Positions 1 through 11,453 of a stretch of 64,000 bases of DNA are shown here, in pieces. The stretch is from NCBI RefSeq assembly GCF_001625215.2, contig NC_030383.2, forward strand, positions 2,120,779 through 2,184,778, in the 5' to 3' direction. The position numbers were made by a program, and so were the translations under genes. This DNA is from Daucus carota subsp. sativus (Eukaryota; Streptophyta; Magnoliopsida; Apiales; Apiaceae). The notes beneath the pieces were generated by a model. That model saw only the letters and a list, made by a program, of their open reading frames with translations, did no database searches and had not been told where the DNA came from. Position 1 is the first letter of the stretch. Each line of letters begins with the position of its first letter.

Positions 1-1605
1 ACAGATCTAATACTTACATTGATAGCTGGACATAATTAACAAAACAATCGTTTATGGATGATTACATAAATCATTAAGCTCTAGTATGTAAGTTCATTAG
101 TCAGACACCACACAAAAGAACTAATCATTATTGAGTTAACACGGCACATTTTACATTGAAATATTAGCCAGTCTCACATCCATTTTAAGATTTGTGCAGA
201 CCATAGAAGCTATCATATACATAGGGCGACTAGCCAACTCAAGTCCATTCTCTCTTATCTTCTGGGAAAAAAAAAAGAGAGAGACAAAATGCCCAAGGAG
301 GATAGCAACTTCTACTGTAACCTATAGGCTAAGTGACTGTTCGGCTTCATAACTAAAACACTGTTTTCTATTTTAAAAAACAGGGAGACGGTTTTCAGAA
401 AACAGATGTGGTGTTTGGTCCCGTTTCAAAACGGTTTCCAGAAATATATAATTAGAAAACAGTTTTTTAAAACATGAAAATGTTTTGTCTGTATATAGAA
501 AACAGAAGTAAGGCCAAAAAACACTTAAGTTTGTCACGTGGGACTAATAAACCCTGGACAAAGGACTTATGTGCTTCAAGTCTATACAGAGTTCAGTCCT
601 TAAGTTGTTTCATGGACCAACATGTTAAGGGTTTAATTGCAATATATTAGGGGGAAATTATAATTCTTGGAAACATAGTGCAAGGGTTAATATATATGGA
701 AGTTTATCCAGAGAAATCTTGTTGTTTCATCAACCATTCCCACTACAAATAGTAGCTGGAGAATTTAAGCTACTATCACAGGCACTCGAATAAATAAAGC
801 TACCAGTTCCTTGAAAGTTGCGGTAAGCTACAAACATGTAAATGACAAATTAAGAACGAACCTTAACCCTCCACCAAAGGTGACCACTTAGTGACACTTC
901 ATGAATATGGCTCACTTATCAATTATTTAGAGATCGATGGAATAAGATATAGAGCACAAAAATATAGATGTATCCAACATAACACAAGGGAGTTACCTAA
1001 TACTTAAACCCAACGAAGCCAAACAATAAATTCCATATTAACTAAGAAAACTTAATTACTAATTGTATGAGAAGATCCTCTCCAAAAAACTTATCAGAAA
1101 TAATATACAACAAAACCTAAACACACTATCTAGTGGATGCCCCTCCTATCGTAGATACTCCTCTCATTAAAACAAGAGATGAGATTCGAGCAATCATTGA
1201 GGCATATGTGTGGGATTATCATGTAAAATCTATGTGGATGCTCACTTGCCTTCCAAAAACAAAGCATATCCAGCAAAATCAACCAAATAAGAAGTAAAAA
1301 CAGGTAGTTACATAAATTCCCATGGTACAGCAAACTATAAGCCAAAAAAAATATTCCCTATACACATCAAAACCAAAATTCAAACTATGCAACTAAACCA
1401 ATCAACTCAAACAAAAACAGATCAAGATCATAATTTGAAAACACACACATAAATAAACCAAACAACAAGCAACCCAAATTGACCAACCACCACAAAAAAC
1501 ACACCAAGACTTCATTTTTACTTTGACCAAACAAAAACCCACCAAAACAAGCATCAAACAAACCAAAAAAATCACAAAAAACAAAGAAAAAAGACATATA
1601 CATAC
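1..1605. other. Intron or downstream part of the minus-strand gene at 1.7 kb; mostly unassigned
   Basis: This stretch lies downstream of the splice donor at 1605 on the minus strand and is presumably intron plus any further exons of that gene. A weak candidate last exon can be read on the minus strand from about 262 down to 154, after a pyrimidine tract ending in CAG, and would encode about 36 residues before a stop. I do not recognise it and it may be chance. Around 340-540 there is an imperfect T/A-rich inverted repeat containing the string GTGTTTGGT, which looks like an old MITE without clear ends. Confidence 0.3.
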
Positions 1606-1812
1606 AGGAAATGAATCACCCAGATGGCCAATCTGCTCAGAATCATCATTTCCATCACCAAGATCACATTTTGACAAGCTTTTACCCCAATTCTGGATCT
1701 GGGTATCCACCAAATTGACAGGCTGCTGCTGCTGCCATTCCTCCTCGGGATTCTCGCCACAACCCAGCTTCTCCATTCCTTCACAAACTTGCTCTGTGTC
1801 TTGCAAACACAT
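1606..1812 (-). CDS. First coding exon of an unrecognised gene (partial)
   Basis: The minus strand has an ATG at 1812 followed by 69 codons ending exactly at a good splice donor (CCT|GTATGTAT). The peptide is acidic and polar. It begins MCLQDTEQVCEGMEKL, has a short glutamine run (WQQQQP) and ends with an Asp-rich segment (LGDGNDDSEQ). No known domain is recognised. The region upstream on this strand (1813-2230) is rich in short AG/CT and GT runs, as is common in plant leaders. The next exon is not certain, so length and function are unknown. A downstream in-frame Met (MEKLGCG) could be the real start. Confidence 0.4.
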
Positions 1813-2269
1813 TATAAACCACCCACTAGTTAAAAAATTCAATCTTTCTTTAATAAAAATCTGATCTTTATAGTGTTTGAGCAACTTGTGTGTTTCACAA
1901 GGGGAGAGAGAGAAGAAAGGAATCTAAAAGCCCAATAATTTATTAAAATTTTGAAGAATACAGGGAGATATATAAGGTTTTTCTGTTGGGGAAGTTATAG
2001 GAAATGTATACATACAAGTGTGTGTTTTCTATGTGTGTATTTGTGTGTGTTTGTGTTTTGTAATGAGGATTAGATAAGAAAAATAAGAGAGATGGTGTTA
2101 AAAAAGTTCCAGACTTTTCTAAGAAAGTGTGGCTGTGATGTAAGCAGATATTTGTACAAAACTCCATTAGATTTTGTTTAATATCAAGACAAAGTAAAGG
2201 TGGAGAGATCTTAAATGTGGACACACTCTAGCCCACTATGAATATGGGTATAAATTAATTATTGTTTTT

Positions 2270-2406
2270 CCTCTTTTATGTGAATTTACCCATGGTATGA
2301 AATTTGCAAAATCTATTCTTCAATTACAAATTCTGCTCCCTTCGGGGATCGAACTCGTGACTAAAACTATACATGTCCTTTCTTTAACCGGCTAAATTAA
2401 CCCGGC
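2270..2406 (-). repeat. tRNA-derived SINE-like fragment
   Basis: Read on the minus strand from 2406, the sequence starts GCCGGGTTAATTTAGCCGG, like a tRNA 5' half with an internal promoter A box. About 40 bases later comes GAGTTCGATCCCC, a good B-box match. The 3' part does not pair back as a tRNA acceptor stem would, so a tRNA-derived SINE head is more likely than a functional tRNA gene. The 3' end is not defined. Confidence 0.4.
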
Positions 2407-3887
2407 AATTTTTCAATATTATGAATAATGAGGTCATTGTAGTATTATAAAAATTATATAAAGTATAATTTTATAATTTATTTAATGTTCTTATTTTCTG
2501 AAAAAAAATTTTATATTTTAATTATTTCTTTTGTAAATCCCATTTTTAGCAACATATATAGAACATATTAGATTTAACGCATTTATAAATCAGATATAAA
2601 ATCATATTCTTTTTAATTGGGTATCGAATCGTTTGTAAATGTATCATACGTACGATTCTATAATTTACAATAATTAAAATAAAATTATACTCACTAATAA
2701 ACAAAAAATCGACCACAAATAATTTTAGAAAAACAATAGCGTACTCATTCCTACAATATCATCAACGACATCAACCTTCGATAAAAATATTTAATTAAAT
2801 TATTTTTTTGCTTAATTTGTACTCCTGATAAACTTGAAAACCCGTGAATCATGACTAAAAAGCAAGTAGTGTGGCATTTTATTAATGTTCCAAAGATAGA
2901 GCAAGACAAGTTCAAAGAAAACGGTGACAAACTTGGCATCAATTTCCAATTATTGGCCTCAAAGTTACGCCGAAATGATAATGCTATCTTTCACACTTTT
3001 GATATCTACCTATAGGATTCTACTAAATCCATATAATTATTTGAGTAATCAATATGTAGGCCAAACAAATACCACCTTATGCACACATGCTTTTATCTTC
3101 ATGTCAGCCGTTTCTCTTATTTGTTTACGGTTTTTTTTTTATTTGACAAGTATCTTAATATACATAAAAAATATAATTTTATTATTTATTTTTATTTTTT
3201 ATTTTTAATATCTTAAACTTTTATTCAAAAAATATTTAAAAAATCCTATAAATTATATTTGAAAGGATTCTTAAATTATGTATTGGAATCCCGTCTCTTA
3301 AGACATAAATGTTAAGAGAATATATTAACACAAAAAGAACACGCCTGATATTAGGTACGAATAATATATTGTTGACGATATTAAACTTTTGTTCCTGACA
3401 AAATGTCAAAAATTCAAATGTTATTAGCATTATTATATACACAAACATATTAAAATAATGTTAAAGTATTTATTATTTGACGGACTAAAAACTTCTTACT
3501 CGAATTGAAATAATGTGTTCGCAGGTTAATCCAATTTTAGATCGTTGATACGAAATTATTAAAAAAATCTATACCGACAGAAGAAGAGTAAATATACAGT
3601 AGTGCGGTTCTGGCTTCGATGGGTAACAGTTGTGCCACATGCAACAAAAGGTGGTTGAATAAAAAAATAATTAAAAATGTAGTGTATGAAATTGGAGCAT
3701 ACTGACTGGCAATGAGTAAGCCACGCAAGTATTTGGGTTTGAAAGCGAAAGGGAACGAAAGGAGAAAGACGAATCACATGGTGTAATGAGAGAGAGACTC
3801 CCATCAACTTGAACCGACCAACACTATGCGCAAAGCAGTGTTCCACATTAGCTGCAAATTTAAGTTTTGCCGAGTGCTTAATTTCGA
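2407..3887. other. AT-rich intergenic DNA, no gene seen
   Basis: This is very AT-rich sequence with long A and T runs. The open frames in it are short, low in complexity and show no family resemblance. No RNA gene or clear element ends were found. Confidence 0.6.
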
Positions 3888-3895
3888 GTTGGAAG

Positions 3896-4185
3896 CAGGG
3901 ACGGAACCAAGAATTTGGGTTGGGGGAGCTTGACAAGTGAATAACAAAGAAAAAAATATTTTTATTCATATTAGGAACCAAAAAAAATAGAACTTCACCC
4001 AGTTAATCAGAATTCTCTATTCTATTTTCTGAATCTACTTGATTATATTGATGCAGGACTTAGTTGATAATGAGCATAGACTTACTTAACACATAAATTA
4101 CATAACATTTATAACTACTGAACTTTTATTTTGAAAATTACCCTAGGCTTAAGCCCAAGTAAGCCCCGGGCTACTTCCGTCTCTG
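3896..4185. mobile_element. hAT-type MITE with perfect 8-bp target duplication
   Basis: The element is 290 bp long. It begins CAGGGACGGAACCAAG and ends CTACTTCCGTCTCTG, so the ends are inverted copies (CAGRGACGGAA). The flanks at 3888-3895 and 4186-4193 are both GTTGGAAG, a perfect 8-bp target-site duplication. The CA-GG terminal bases and the 8-bp duplication are the hallmarks of hAT elements. It has no coding capacity, so it is a non-autonomous copy. Confidence 0.85.
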
Positions 4186-4701
4186 GTTGGAAGGCTGTGG
4201 AAATCGAATATCGGACAGGTTCAGAATTTATCGAATTTTGTTTATTGAATTTGTGATTTTTTGTTAAATTGGAATATAATTTACCTGTAAAATATATATT
4301 CAGGATAATTGGAATTTTTTCAATAAATCAAAGATTTTCAGAACACTGATCAAATCCAACAAGATTTTTTAGTTCAGATTCGGTTTTTGATTTGGATCTG
4401 AGTTCGGTCAGAATATTTTGCAATTTTTTTTGAACTCAAATGTACACAAAAGAATAAGATCTCAAAAATATCCAAATTTGATTTGATTTAATTATGTTTT
4501 TAAAATTCAAAATATTGAGATGAAAATTTGACTATAATCGGTCCGAATTCTGATCTGAGTATTCGGCCGAGTCAAATCTGAATTTTACTTAAATAGTGTA
4601 AAAGATGAATTATTTGGATGTAACCCTACTCAGGACTAAACAGCACGAAAATTTGTTGCACAACTTTTATTTTTGATGAAGATGAAATGTGATTGGGGTA
4701 G

Positions 4702-5363
4702 GGGTGAACAAAACCAACCCAAACCGCAAAAACCGACCCAAACCAACCCTTTTTTCACCCGATTAAACCGAACCATTTGAAACCGATTATTAAATGGGTT
4801 GATTTTCAAAAAACCCGAATAAATTGGGTTGGGTCAGGTTTTACATATTTTAACCCTTAACCAACCCAACCCAACCCGTTTATATAAAAATAATTAAATA
4901 AACATATTATTCCCAGATCCAATATTTTTTTACCATATAGTTTGCTGGTTTTTTTTAAATCCTCACTCACCAGATACTGTTGAATGACAGATCAACTAGT
5001 AAATTAATTTACAACTCACCAGATGCTAAAACTAGAACTGCCCTTATATAACTTTTAAGCAGACTATCTTCTGATATGTAAATTAGGACAATATTTTGTT
5101 ATGTATTATGAACTATGAAGTGCAAGAACAGTGAACTGGAGCAGATTGGCAATTTGGCAGCATTGACGGTTTATTTAGTTTGTATTTTTCTTTTTTGCTT
5201 GTAAAACCCGACCCAAACCGAACCAACCCAACTCATATTTTAATTAGCAATGTTGGGTTATGTATATTTTTTTTGGTTAATGGGTTAATTTTTTATAAAC
5301 CGAACTAATTGGGTTGGGTCATTTTTTTACCCCTAACCCGACCGACCCAACCCGTGTTCACCC
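4702..5363. mobile_element. hAT-like non-autonomous element rich in CCAACCC/GGGTTGG
   Basis: The left end reads GGGTGAACAAAACC and the right end reads GGTTCACCC-like in reverse (CCCGTGTTCACCC), so the termini are inverted. Both arms are packed with AACCCAACC and GGGTTGG repeats that pair with each other. The flanks TGGGGTAG (4694-4701) and GGGGGTGG (5364-5371) agree at 6 of 8 positions, which fits a decayed 8-bp duplication. There is no coding capacity. Confidence 0.6.
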
Positions 5364-5371
5364 GGGGGTGG

Positions 5372-6390
5372 CCAACAAAATATGGGAAGAGAGTCACTAA
5401 CCACTATATGAGATTTGGACAGTATCATGAGACTTTTGGCACCCTAAAAGTCTGTCCTTTAATTGATTTTTCTAGAAAGTATCCCTAAATTATTGCTATT
5501 TCAAGAAGACATGAGGACAAAAATATACTATCATACTATATGTACTCACTGATCCCGTTGTGAGTAGTGTCTGATGAGGGCAAAATGTAAGCCGTTCTAC
5601 CCCTACCACATTTAGAAAAAGAGGTTGTTTCCGGTGAAAACCCTTGATTTATTGTATAACAAATAAACTAGTATATGTCATAATATAACTATAATAACTT
5701 AGCTCATGATCCTAATAAGGAAGATATGTTATCAGTATATGTGCATGGCACTATGGACAAAATCCAGAATCAGATTTTAGTATGATATATACAGGAATTG
5801 CACAAGCAAATGCAAGGACAAACAAGTATTTCTGACGGGATTAACACCCCCGAGAAGTGATTGTCGGGAATAATGAGAAAAATTTCTCAAATGAGTATCT
5901 AAGTCGTGAATGGCATTACTAGCTCGCTACGTACATATGAAAAATCAAAAATCTAGTATCCCGTTTCAATAATATATATTTATTTTAACAATCATTTGTT
6001 ATGGAACCGACCCAATTCTGGTATCACGAAATCTCTATGGATTAAAAAAGAATAAAGATCGAGAGTTAAAATATAATTATACATGTTTGTTAAATCATGA
6101 AAATGCTTAAATTCAGCCCACAGTGAAATTCACAAAAAGACAACAAAACGTAAGCTAAGAGTTAAGATTAGTGTCAAAAAAGGACAACCAGATCTCTGGA
6201 GTAAAGTCCTAATGATGTTGCTAATCAAGTTTAACAAGTAGCATTTGGTTCAGATGCATCTTAGAAGTCCGAAAAGGAGGTCTTTGTTTATAATTTTTGT
6301 GTGTGCTGGTTCAAAATGTTGGACCATAGTTGATTTTAGCATATATGCTCAAGAAGAAGATACACCATAAAAGTCAAGAAAGAAGGTGTA
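5372..6390. other. Intergenic DNA, nothing recognised
   Basis: No coding frame, RNA gene or element ends were recognised in this interval. Confidence 0.6.
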
Positions 6391-6393
6391 TTA

Positions 6394-6756
6394 GGGCAAC
6401 TCCAATGCAATGCTATACTTGGTTCCATTGCTATATTATAGCATCAAAAGTAAAAAACTCAACTCCAAAGGGGTGCTATATTTGGATGCATCCATGCATA
6501 GATGCATCCTTGGTTCTATATTTGAAACCAAGGATGGATCCATCCATGTTGCCACGTCATCCTTGGTTCTATATTTGTTGAGATATTTAATAAAATTTAT
6601 AGAAGTTAGGTAAAAGTTGATGAGTTGGTTAAATTTGAAACTAGTTATAAAACTTAGCATTGGAGTGCAAGTTTTATTTTAGCATCAAAAAACACTTTTT
6701 GGTGCTATATTATAGCAATAGCAATAGATATATAGCATCTAGCATTGGACTTGATC
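6394..6756. mobile_element. Tourist-type (PIF/Harbinger) MITE
   Basis: The 363-bp element begins GGGCAACTCCAATGCAATGC and ends GCATTGGACTTGATC. The inverted ends share the core TCCAATGC. The flanking trinucleotides are TTA at 6391-6393 and 6757-6759, the usual PIF/Harbinger target. The terminal core resembles the end of the full Harbinger element at 39728-43143 (CCATCCACAATGC), which could be a related transposase source. Internal open frames are artefacts of the fold-back sequence. Confidence 0.8.
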
Positions 6757-7135
6757 TTAGTAGTAAAATATAGATTGCTTTGCACTCATTGTAAATACTA
6801 GCACAATTCTTATGATTGGTTCTTTCAGAAATGTAATAATACAAATAAAAATAATTATATTCCTTAGTGTTTTGATATATACGCCGTGTGACTTTTTTAC
6901 ACATATTTTTGAGTCAATAATAATAATAATAATATATAATTAGTACTATAATTCAAAAAAATTAGAAAAATAATAATTGTAGTTATGTAGTTAAAGACCT
7001 TTGAAATATATCTTAAAAATTAAATATCCTATATTTTAAAATGGAAAGAATATGAAAATCATTTTTCGGTGCGGAACTTAACACTCAAAGTATACCAAAA
7101 GTAAATAAATGAAGTTCTCGAATGAAAAACTATGT

Positions 7136-7376
7136 GCCTGTTTGGGAAGGCACGAGAAGTGCTTCTTTTCCGAAGAAGCTAGCTTCTCCTTTACTTGACC
7201 CGTTTGTGTAAAAAAGCAGAAGCATTTTTTAGAAATTACAAATGCTAGTTTTTATCTCAGAGTTTCTACTTCTTTCCCAAACACTTTAATCACTTATAAA
7301 CTTCTAACTTTTAATTCATTTTTTAACTTTAATCAAGAAGCACTTATTTTAAACTCAACTAAACGGCCCCTATATA
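7136..7376. repeat. MITE-like repeat with GTTTGGG / CTAAACGGCCCC ends
   Basis: The segment starts GTGCCTGTTTGGGAAGGC and ends CTCAACTAAACGGCCCC. The ends are weakly inverted (GTGCCTGTTTGG against GGGGCCGTTTAG), and the interior has AGAAGCACTT-type pairs, as in common plant hAT-like MITEs. I could not find a matching target duplication, so the borders are approximate. Confidence 0.45.
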
Positions 7377-8736
7377 TTGATTCATCAACAAAGTGTGAGC
7401 CGTTAGTTGTCTCGTGTGAGGTGTGACGATGGAACACCGGAATAGCGTGTAGGTTTATGACCTGTTCCATATTTGGGCTTTCATTGTAATGGGCCAAAGT
7501 TTGCACTTGTGAACAAAATTAATTGTGATTAATCTTCATGTATTTTTGTTATGCCCTGGAAAATCTGCTCTTCTTTTTGTACCTGCTAATGAAAAGAAAG
7601 CACCTTTGCAGATAATAAGATTGTGTTTAAAAAAAAATTGTAATTTTAAATTTTAAATTTCAAATGACATGATTTTGAGATGTCGATTCTAATTTTCAGT
7701 TTTATACTTATTTTTTTATCCAAAACATTTTATTTCATCAAATTCAGGTTCTCAAACGGGTCATGATAGTTTATCAGGTGCGGGGAGATGTGTTAACCTG
7801 GGATTATCTTCATGTGTGTGCATGAGTGTAAAAACACACACACATAAGGTAAATAAACTATTGTCAGTTTGAAATTATGCAATTCAAGAAATAAGAAATA
7901 TTTAGCATTTTCTAACCTTAAAACTCGAGGTTTTGATAAAGCACAGTGGATATGTGCAAAGCTCTGACATGAAGCAAGTTAGCAAGAACTCAACAAGTAT
8001 CACAGTAAATACCTAAACTGATGTCCAGAGAACAAGATTTTCAAGCAAAAGAAAATATTTAAACAGTTGCTTTTGCAGGAAAAATATTACTTAAGCATTT
8101 GGAGTAGTTATCAACAAACTGGGAAAAACATTTGTGTAAAACTACTAGGAGTAGCTATTAATTTTGCTAGAATGTTGGAATAAATCGGGTTATTTTCGAG
8201 AGAGACTCTAATCTTACTCCTTTAAAATGATTAACAAGAAAACTTAAAAAGTATTTATCCGAGGTTGGGAATGTATGTGAAGATATTATAATGATCGATG
8301 AGAAAAAGTATTCGTCTGATATTGCGAATGTAACTGAAGGAAAATATTTGTCTCATCCAGTAAATAATGATCTTCTAATGTTGTTTACAAATGGTATAGA
8401 AATAATTTGATATATTACAAATTTGACTATCAAGTGAACAATAATAGTGGAGTAGTTACAGATGAACATAAATTATGTACAGAATCTCTCTGATTAACCT
8501 TGAAACCTGCAGCATTTCTGCATTGTTGTCCAACTTCAGTTCAAATTTACTTAAATCATCAAATATTCTAATCACAGCTCAGTTGTATATAGGAAGTTTT
8601 CTAGTTGCCGGAGAATAGTCCAGTTCTGCTATGCCTAAAATTTCTGTCGAAAACTGTTGATGCCTCAACTTTAAGGTTGCCTGAGCTTTGAACTGGTGCT
8701 TATGGAAAAAGTAGCAGAAGAAGTTTTTGTCTCAAG
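7377..8736. other. Intergenic DNA, nothing recognised
   Basis: There are short CA/TG runs near 7810-7850. No gene, RNA or clear element end was identified. Confidence 0.55.
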
Positions 8737-8823
8737 TGTTGAAATATAGCATAAGATCCACTTGGTGTCTTTCTCTAACACCTTAAGATTTTAGATGGAC
8801 TGTTCTTAACATGGTATCAGAAC
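8737..8823 (+). mobile_element. Short LTR plus primer-binding site of a TRIM/SMART-like retroelement (fossil)
   Basis: A 75-bp stretch begins TGTTG and ends TTAACA (8737-8811), giving the TG...CA borders of an LTR. It is followed at once by TGGTATCAGAA, a match to the initiator-tRNA-Met primer-binding site used by most plant LTR elements. The very short LTR suggests a TRIM or SMART family. Only this end is visible, with no coding region, so it is an old remnant. Confidence 0.5.
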
Positions 8824-9158
8824 TCAGGTTTGGCGACAACTTTCATGCATAAGTACATGTAAAATAATTGACTATCAATCTTTTGTTAATTTATCACAAC
8901 TTTGCAGATATCAAGAGGCTGAATTCATTAGACACTGTGTGCATGAATATTTAAATTTCCGACAAATTCCAAACATTGTAAAGAAGTCTTTTTTTGATCT
9001 GCAGCTAAAGGTTACAATTTTGTCACCTGACTTGTAAATCTAACAAAAAAAACCAAAGGGATCGTAGTGAAACTGGTTTCCAGTCTACTAGTTATACCGT
9101 GAGGGCTTATAAATAATTGTGCTATCTAGTTAGAAATGTTTCGAATGAGTGGAACAGA

Positions 9159-9700
9159 TTAGTGGTGCCTAGGGCTGTGATTCTTGGGTCCATAGTAATC
9201 TTCATGTATTGTTGGCAGCCAGTGGTGAGGTTCCTTCTTGTTTACTGCTCTTGAAAATCTGGTCTGCTTCGTACCTGAACAACGAACACCTCTGCAGACA
9301 ACTGCTTCATTTTTAACACCAACCTCAACTTTTTTCATCAAATCGTTACTCTTGTCCTGCATTAAACATGATCCTAACAATCAGAAAAATTCTCAAGATG
9401 ATTTAATAATAAGACGCAGAAGAAGCACTAGTTAATTAGCCGAAGAAAAGACCAGTTTTCACCTGATCAAGCTTCTGATCATGCCTTTCTGATATTGAGG
9501 CTTTCCCTAATCGTATACCTTGAAATACATTTCAAAAGTCCGAATCAGACTGGAGAATAATAAACTAAAATGCTACATGCAAATATGCAATACTGAATAA
9601 TATTTAAACGCGCTTGTTGTCACTTGGAGTTAATACCTTGAACTTCATGGAGGAAAGAGGACAGAACCAGAAGTGATATAAATACGACGGAAATCTTCAT
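9159..9700 (-). CDS. Root meristem growth factor / GOLVEN (CLE-like) peptide precursor
   Basis: Three exons on the minus strand (9637-9700, 9463-9518, 9159-9356) join in frame to 105 codons plus a stop, all with GT-AG borders. The first exon encodes a clear signal peptide (MKISVVFISLLVLSSFL...). The middle is charged and variable. The extreme C-terminus is DYYGPKNHSPRHH, which fits the RGF/GLV/CLEL pattern of a sulfatable Asp-Tyr at the start and a Pro-containing 13-residue core at the end. Such precursors are secreted, tyrosine-sulfated by TPST, processed, and perceived by RGFR/RGI receptor kinases in root meristem and gravitropic growth. The family core usually ends in Asn and has PP where this one has SP. 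Family assignment is fairly firm; which paralogue it is cannot be said. Confidence 0.8.
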
Positions 9701-9805
9701 TGCTTCTTGAGAACTAGCAGCTAACAGAAACTAATTGTTCAGCTACAAAGAGTAGTTTTACTCTCTCTTGCAAATGCTATAATAGCTACATAGTGATGTT
9801 TGCTC

Positions 9806-9814
9806 TTATATATA
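9806..9814 (-). promoter_or_regulatory. TATA box of the GOLVEN-type gene
   Basis: The minus strand reads TATATATAA here, 106 bases upstream of the ATG at 9700. That spacing suits a short leader, with transcription starting near 9775-9780. Confidence 0.6.
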
Positions 9815-11453
9815 CAACCTGATAAAGGTCTAGCTTAGTGATTAAAAAAAGATTAGACTTTGCAGAAGCTTATTACTTAATGCTAATCAACATTCCATAA
9901 AGGCTACTCATTGATAGAGAGAGATGGGACAAATTTAGACACCCTTCTCACAAAAGGGGGGGCTCCATTTCCCTGATGTTGAGATCACTAAATAAATATA
10001 TCCGAAACCGGGCATAATGCAGAAAATAATTAAGTGCAAACAAGCTGTTATAGTTTGTTCCTTTGCTCTAATTGGTTTTCGATCAACTAATAAACTATGG
10101 TGCCCCCTTAAAGGCGAGGATGATTAAGCTATGATCATCCGTAGCAATATCAGAGTTCTGGTACCATGTCATGTACATTATCCGAACGTGAAGTTTAATA
10201 AGCATATTACAAAAATCTTTATGCTTTTCTCACTTTCATTTGTAATCATGACCATTTGTGTCAAAAATCTGTATTGTCGAATTGAAGTGCCAATTCTGCA
10301 TCTAGATATAAGGCATTCGATTGATGATATACGATTTTATACTCATTTTGCTTTACGAGACATCGCTCAACTAATCATTTCCCTCTCCATTTCTATGATA
10401 CTTCATTTGTGATGCCCATGAAATGTTATTCTGCAGACCTTTAGTTGAATCTTGTCAACTCCAGAGCACTTTAGTATATTTCAGCTTTAGCCTTTTGTCA
10501 ATATATTAAAGAATCTTGGTTAAAATATAAAAATAAGTCCTATAGATTATTAGAGAATTAAGCCGACAATGAGACATTTAATACTCGTGTGCCTCGGATC
10601 AGAATAGATTAATTAGGACAATGGCCCGAGCAAGTGTAATAAACTAAGCGGTCATGCCTTTCATGCTCACTGGCTTTTCACCATAACCGCGTGTTTTGTG
10701 ATGGTCGTGTTTATACCAGACCAGACAGTTCATACTTCATTTCGAGTGAAGAGATCGACTCTTACTGGAGAAACCAGAGCTAGTGGATGTTCATCGTACC
10801 AACGTACATCTTAAATTTAAGCAATCCCACTGCGGAAATTTGTTAAAATTGTGTGATTGAACTCTTAAACTCGTATAAAAGTACCTTTTACTAAAATCTT
10901 ATAGCGCAATTCATTCAAACATAAAAACAACCTTGAATGTAATTAGGCTATGAATGTCTTGTCACTTCTAACAAGGATTTGCTGCAAATTTAATCCGTTA
11001 TCGGGGTCTCAGATTTATCATCAAGGATTGTCTTTAGCCCTGTAATGGAACTACAAGCACCTGAGAAGCTCTGTTTTTGCTTAATATTCGAGTTTATGTA
11101 CTCAACAAAAATATTATGATTGCCCTGTTCCGAATTTGATGACAAAACAGAACTTCTTATGTCACATTTCTCTAATGAACCCTAATGTCATCGCGATTCA
11201 ATAATTAATTTTTTGGTTGAGATTCGATATAGTTCATTGTTCTTAAAAATGATAAATTTTCATCTAAAGAAAATATCTGTTTTTTGATAAAAAGTGAGTT
11301 CAGACATGATGCAGATGTTAAACTACTGGTGTCCACAAATCATAACAAGCGGCCCCCAATATAGTTACGTATATATTTGCAGAATTACACATTATTCTGT
11401 TTTGTAATCTTTTAAAAAAATTATTACAAGCTCCAACACAACAAGGAAGTCTC
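9815..11453. other. Intergenic DNA between divergent genes
   Basis: This holds the upstream regions of the minus-strand peptide gene and of the plus-strand methyltransferase gene. No coding exon or element with clear ends was found. Confidence 0.6.

Noticed and set aside
2335-2406. Possible tRNA gene on the minus strand
   Set aside because: A and B boxes are present but the ends do not form an acceptor stem, so a SINE-like remnant was preferred.
3559-3981. A 140-codon minus-strand frame
   Set aside because: It overlaps the border of the hAT MITE at 3896 and has no recognisable domain; probably chance.
6330-6660. Several open frames of 65-83 codons on both strands
   Set aside because: They lie inside the Tourist-type MITE and reflect its inverted-repeat sequence, with no domain and no codon pattern.
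10131-10412. A 93-codon plus-strand frame between the peptide and methyltransferase genes
   Set aside because: No domain, no splice context and no similarity; probably chance in AT-rich DNA.
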